Below are positions 51,488 to 53,708 of a stretch of 53,708 nt of DNA, piece by piece (within the stretch, counting starts at the first letter, position 1; every line of letters begins with the position of its first letter). The notes under the pieces are model-generated. The model had not been told where the DNA came from and searched no databases. It was given only the letters and a program-made list of their open reading frames with translations. The DNA comes from Planctomycetota bacterium (GTDB taxonomy: Bacteria > Planctomycetota > Phycisphaerae > Phycisphaerales > SM1A02). The stretch lies in NCBI GenBank assembly GCA_022568135.1, contig JADFFQ010000020.1, positions 1 through 53,708 on the forward strand, given 5' to 3'. The position numbers and the translations under genes were made by a program.

Positions 51488-53708
51488 ATCACCCGCCGTC
51501 CGCGGAACCCTCCGGCAAAGCCTATTGGCGAAGCCTCGATGAGCTTGCGGACACACCGCAGTTCCGCGAGTTCCTGCATCGGGAGTTTCCCGCCGGGGCC
51601 GCGGAGATGCTTGACTCGGGTGAGCGCCGTAATTTCCTCAAGATCATGGGGGCGTCGCTGGCCTTGGCCGGGTTCGGGCTCAGCGGATGCCGACGTTGGC
51701 CGAAGGAACAGATCGCCCCGTTCGCCCACCGCCCGCCGGGGTGGGTGCCTGGCACGGCGCAATTCTTCGCCACATCCATGGAGCTGGCGGGCGTCGGCAG
51801 CGGGCTGTTGATCACCAGCTACGATGGCCGGCCCGTCAAGATCGAGGGCAACCCACAGCATCCGATCAATCGCGGGGCGACCGATGCCCTGGCTCAGGCC
51901 AGCGTGCTGGAGATGTACGATCCCGATCGCAGCCGATTCGTGCGCCGCGGGGGCGACCGGTCTACCTGGGGGGACTTCGAAGCTTGGGCGCAGCCACATT
52001 TCAGTGCGCTGCGCAACGCCGGCGGCAGCGGCCTGCACATCCTCAGTGAAGCGACCGCATCGCCGAGCGTAGGGGACATGAAGGCCAGGCTGTCCAAGGC
52101 GTTTCCCCGGGCAACGTGGCACGAGTATGAGCCGATCAACAACGATCACGAGCTGGCCGGGTCGGTCCTGGCGTTCGGATCGCCGTATCGCGCCCATCAT
52201 GCGTTCGATCGCGCCGAGGTCATCGTTTCGCTGGATTCGGACTTTCTGTTGGCCCACCCCGCAGCGGTCAAGCACACTCGTGAGTTCGTCCGCGGCCGGC
52301 GGGCGGATAACCGTGACAAGTCCATGAACCGGCTGTACGTGTTCGAGAGCGGCTACAGCCTCACCGGGGCGAACGCGGATCATCGCCTCGCTGTGCGGTC
52401 GGCTGATGTAGCGGTGGTCGCCGCCCGTATCGCGTACCGGCTGGCGGGCCAAGGCAACGCCAAGTTGTCCCAGGCGCTTCGCCAATTCACTTCTGCTTCC
52501 ATCCGCACCACGCTGGCGGATTCGAAAGTCGACGAACTGCTCGATCAATTGGCGGGCGACCTTTCGGAGCACCGCGGGCGGAGCATCATCATCGCCGGGC
52601 CGCGCCAGCCGGCTGAGGTGCATCTGCTGGTTCATCTGATCAACGAGCAGCTCGGCAATGTCGGCAAGACCGTCAGTTACACGCCGCTGCCGGATCAGCC
52701 GGGGCACGCCGCGTCAATCACCTCGCTAGCCGAAGACATGGCTGCGGGAGAGGTCCAAACGCTGGTGATCCTCGGCGGAAACCCGGTCTACAACGCCCCG
52801 GCCGATCTGGACTTCGCGACGCGCCTCGAATCGGTGAAGACGACCATCCACCTGAGCCTGTATGAGGATGAAACCTCCAAGCAGTGCACCTGGCACCTGC
52901 CGCGAGCGCATTATCTGGAGTCGTGGGGCGACACGCGGGCCTACGACGGCACGATGACCCTCGGGCAACCGCTCATCGAACCGCTGTTCGGCGGTCGCAG
53001 CCCGATTGAGCTGTTGGCGGTCATCATCGGCGACGAGTTGACCCGGGGCTACGACATCGTCCGCCGAACCTTCGCGCAGACCGCCGGGGTCAGCGACTTG
53101 GGCTCCGCCGCAGGCGGATGGAGGCGGGCACTGCATGATGGGTTCCTGGCGGGCTCCGCCGACACTAGCCAATCACCAACGATTCGCCGTGATGACCTGC
53201 CCGGCCATGTCCATCGGCTGTGGTCAGGTTGGTCGCCGGCTGACGGGAAGAGCATTGAGCTGGTCTTTGCCCAGGATACTTGCGTGTACGATGGGCGGTT
53301 CGCCAACAACGGCTGGCTGCAAGAGCTGCCCGATCCGTTGACCAAGCTGACGTGGGACAACGCGGTGTTGATGAGTCCGTCGGCGGCCCAGCGTCTGCGT
53401 CTGGATACCGGGGACATGGTTCGCCTGCGTCACGGGAAGCGGGAAGTGGAGGCGGCGGTTTGCGTGATGCCGGGGCAACATGCCGGCTCGGTGACCCTGG
53501 CGCTGGGCTACGGCCGGCGGGGCATCGGCCGAATCGCCGAAGGGGCCGGCTTCGACTTCTATCCGCTGCGCACCACCGATTCCATGGGATTCGCCCGCGG
53601 CGCTTCGATTCAAAGGATCGACGGCTCCTACGAGTTGGTCCGGACCCAGGAGCACCACGCCGTCGGCTCAATGGGCGGCAAAGGGACGCAGGAGCGCTTG
53701 CCGACGAT
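51475..53708 (+). CDS. actB: Alternative complex III subunit ActB (molybdopterin-oxidoreductase-like), 3' end outside the window
   Basis: The frame opens at the ATG at 51475 and stays open for 744 codons to the window edge. The N-terminus has the ActB hallmark YWRSLDELADTPQFREFLHR, then EFPAGA and a Tat-type motif, RRNFLKIMGASLALAGFGLS. A molybdopterin-oxidoreductase-like region follows (KIEGNPQHPINRGATDALAQ, LILGGNPVYNAPADL, LYEDETSKQCTWHLPRAHYL) with the late block LQELPDPLTKLTWDNAVLMS. In this family the fold no longer binds molybdopterin and a C-terminal part carries Fe-S clusters, which lies beyond 53708. Coupled to actA by overlap. Confidence 0.93.
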   Translation, partial: MPSVDHPPSAEPSGKAYWRSLDELADTPQFREFLHREFPAGAAEMLDSGERRNFLKIMGASLALAGFGLSGCRRWPKEQIAPFAHRPPGWVPGTAQFFATSMELAGVGSGLLITSYDGRPVKIEGNPQHPINRGATDALAQASVLEMYDPDRSRFVRRGGDRSTWGDFEAWAQPHFSALRNAGGSGLHILSEATASPSVGDMKARLSKAFPRATWHEYEPINNDHELAGSVLAFGSPYRAHHAFDRAEVIVSLDSDFLLAHPAAVKHTREFVRGRRADNRDKSMNRLYVFESGYSLTGANADHRLAVRSADVAVVAARIAYRLAGQGNAKLSQALRQFTSASIRTTLADSKVDELLDQLAGDLSEHRGRSIIIAGPRQPAEVHLLVHLINEQLGNVGKTVSYTPLPDQPGHAASITSLAEDMAAGEVQTLVILGGNPVYNAPADLDFATRLESVKTTIHLSLYEDETSKQCTWHLPRAHYLESWGDTRAYDGTMTLGQPLIEPLFGGRSPIELLAVIIGDELTRGYDIVRRTFAQTAGVSDLGSAAGGWRRALHDGFLAGSADTSQSPTIRRDDLPGHVHRLWSGWSPADGKSIELVFAQDTCVYDGRFANNGWLQELPDPLTKLTWDNAVLMSPSAAQRLRLDTGDMVRLRHGKREVEAAVCVMPGQHAGSVTLALGYGRRGIGRIAEGAGFDFYPLRTTDSMGFARGASIQRIDGSYELVRTQEHHAVGSMGGKGTQERLPT

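Noticed and set aside
51316..52707. A 463-codon frame antisense to actB
   Set aside because: The plus frame from 51475 has the ActB hallmarks and stays open to the window end.

Overview
The window looks like a chromosomal segment of a Gram-negative planctomycete-type bacterium (phylum inferred, not proven). GC is high outside two islands. Supporting features are LPS genes (lpxK, hldE, a GT9 heptosyltransferase), two PEP-CTERM-like secreted proteins, three pseudopilins, dockerin-like protein tails ending in LLANWG, two NfeD proteins beside FloA, a zinc-ribbon protein with the CGYDLRG motif, and the start of an alternative complex III (act) operon.

Layout. 1-3.4 kb: start of dnaK, a tandem pair of PEP-CTERM proteins, an orphan dockerin tail and two DUF4190 membrane proteins with GspG-like C-termini. 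3.57-6.33 kb: a lower-GC IS1595-family element with inverted ends and matching 9-bp flanks, carrying DUF3800, a zinc-ribbon protein and a small basic protein beside its transposase. 6.4-18.3 kb: mostly minus-strand housekeeping genes: two CNNM/CorC transport proteins, PlsC, a DegT aminotransferase, a truncated CstA, a Tat-exported asparaginase-type hydrolase, a GT2 plus flippase-like pair and an nfeD-nfeD-floA operon. 18.4-24.7 kb: two paralogous pseudopilins, RidA, a transaldolase-type aldolase, a Ser/Thr kinase and an IS630 relic. 25-31.2 kb, plus strand: LPS inner-core and lipid A genes, then an ASCH protein and an Eis-like acetyltransferase. 31.3-40.4 kb: M24 peptidase, HugZ-like protein, aroDE fusion, hslU, aroC, clpB. 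40.6-44.2 kb: a DUF1573 protein whose 3' end runs into palindromic and helically phased repeats, then a lower-GC three-gene cassette that I cannot match to a known system. 44.3-53.7 kb: a surface repeat/dockerin protein coupled to a pseudopilin, tatD, an APC permease fused to EIIA and RCK_C domains, a good sigma70-like promoter, and actA-actB (actB runs off the end).

The best candidate for an undescribed system is the cassette at 42290-44149. It encodes three proteins that each end in a winged-helix-like domain; the first and third are paralogues, and the middle one has a HEPN-like RN...H motif. Second is the IS1595 element with cargo. A dispersed family of short intergenic palindromes, often followed by CTATG, recurs from 18 to 38 kb. 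No tRNA, rRNA or CRISPR array was seen.
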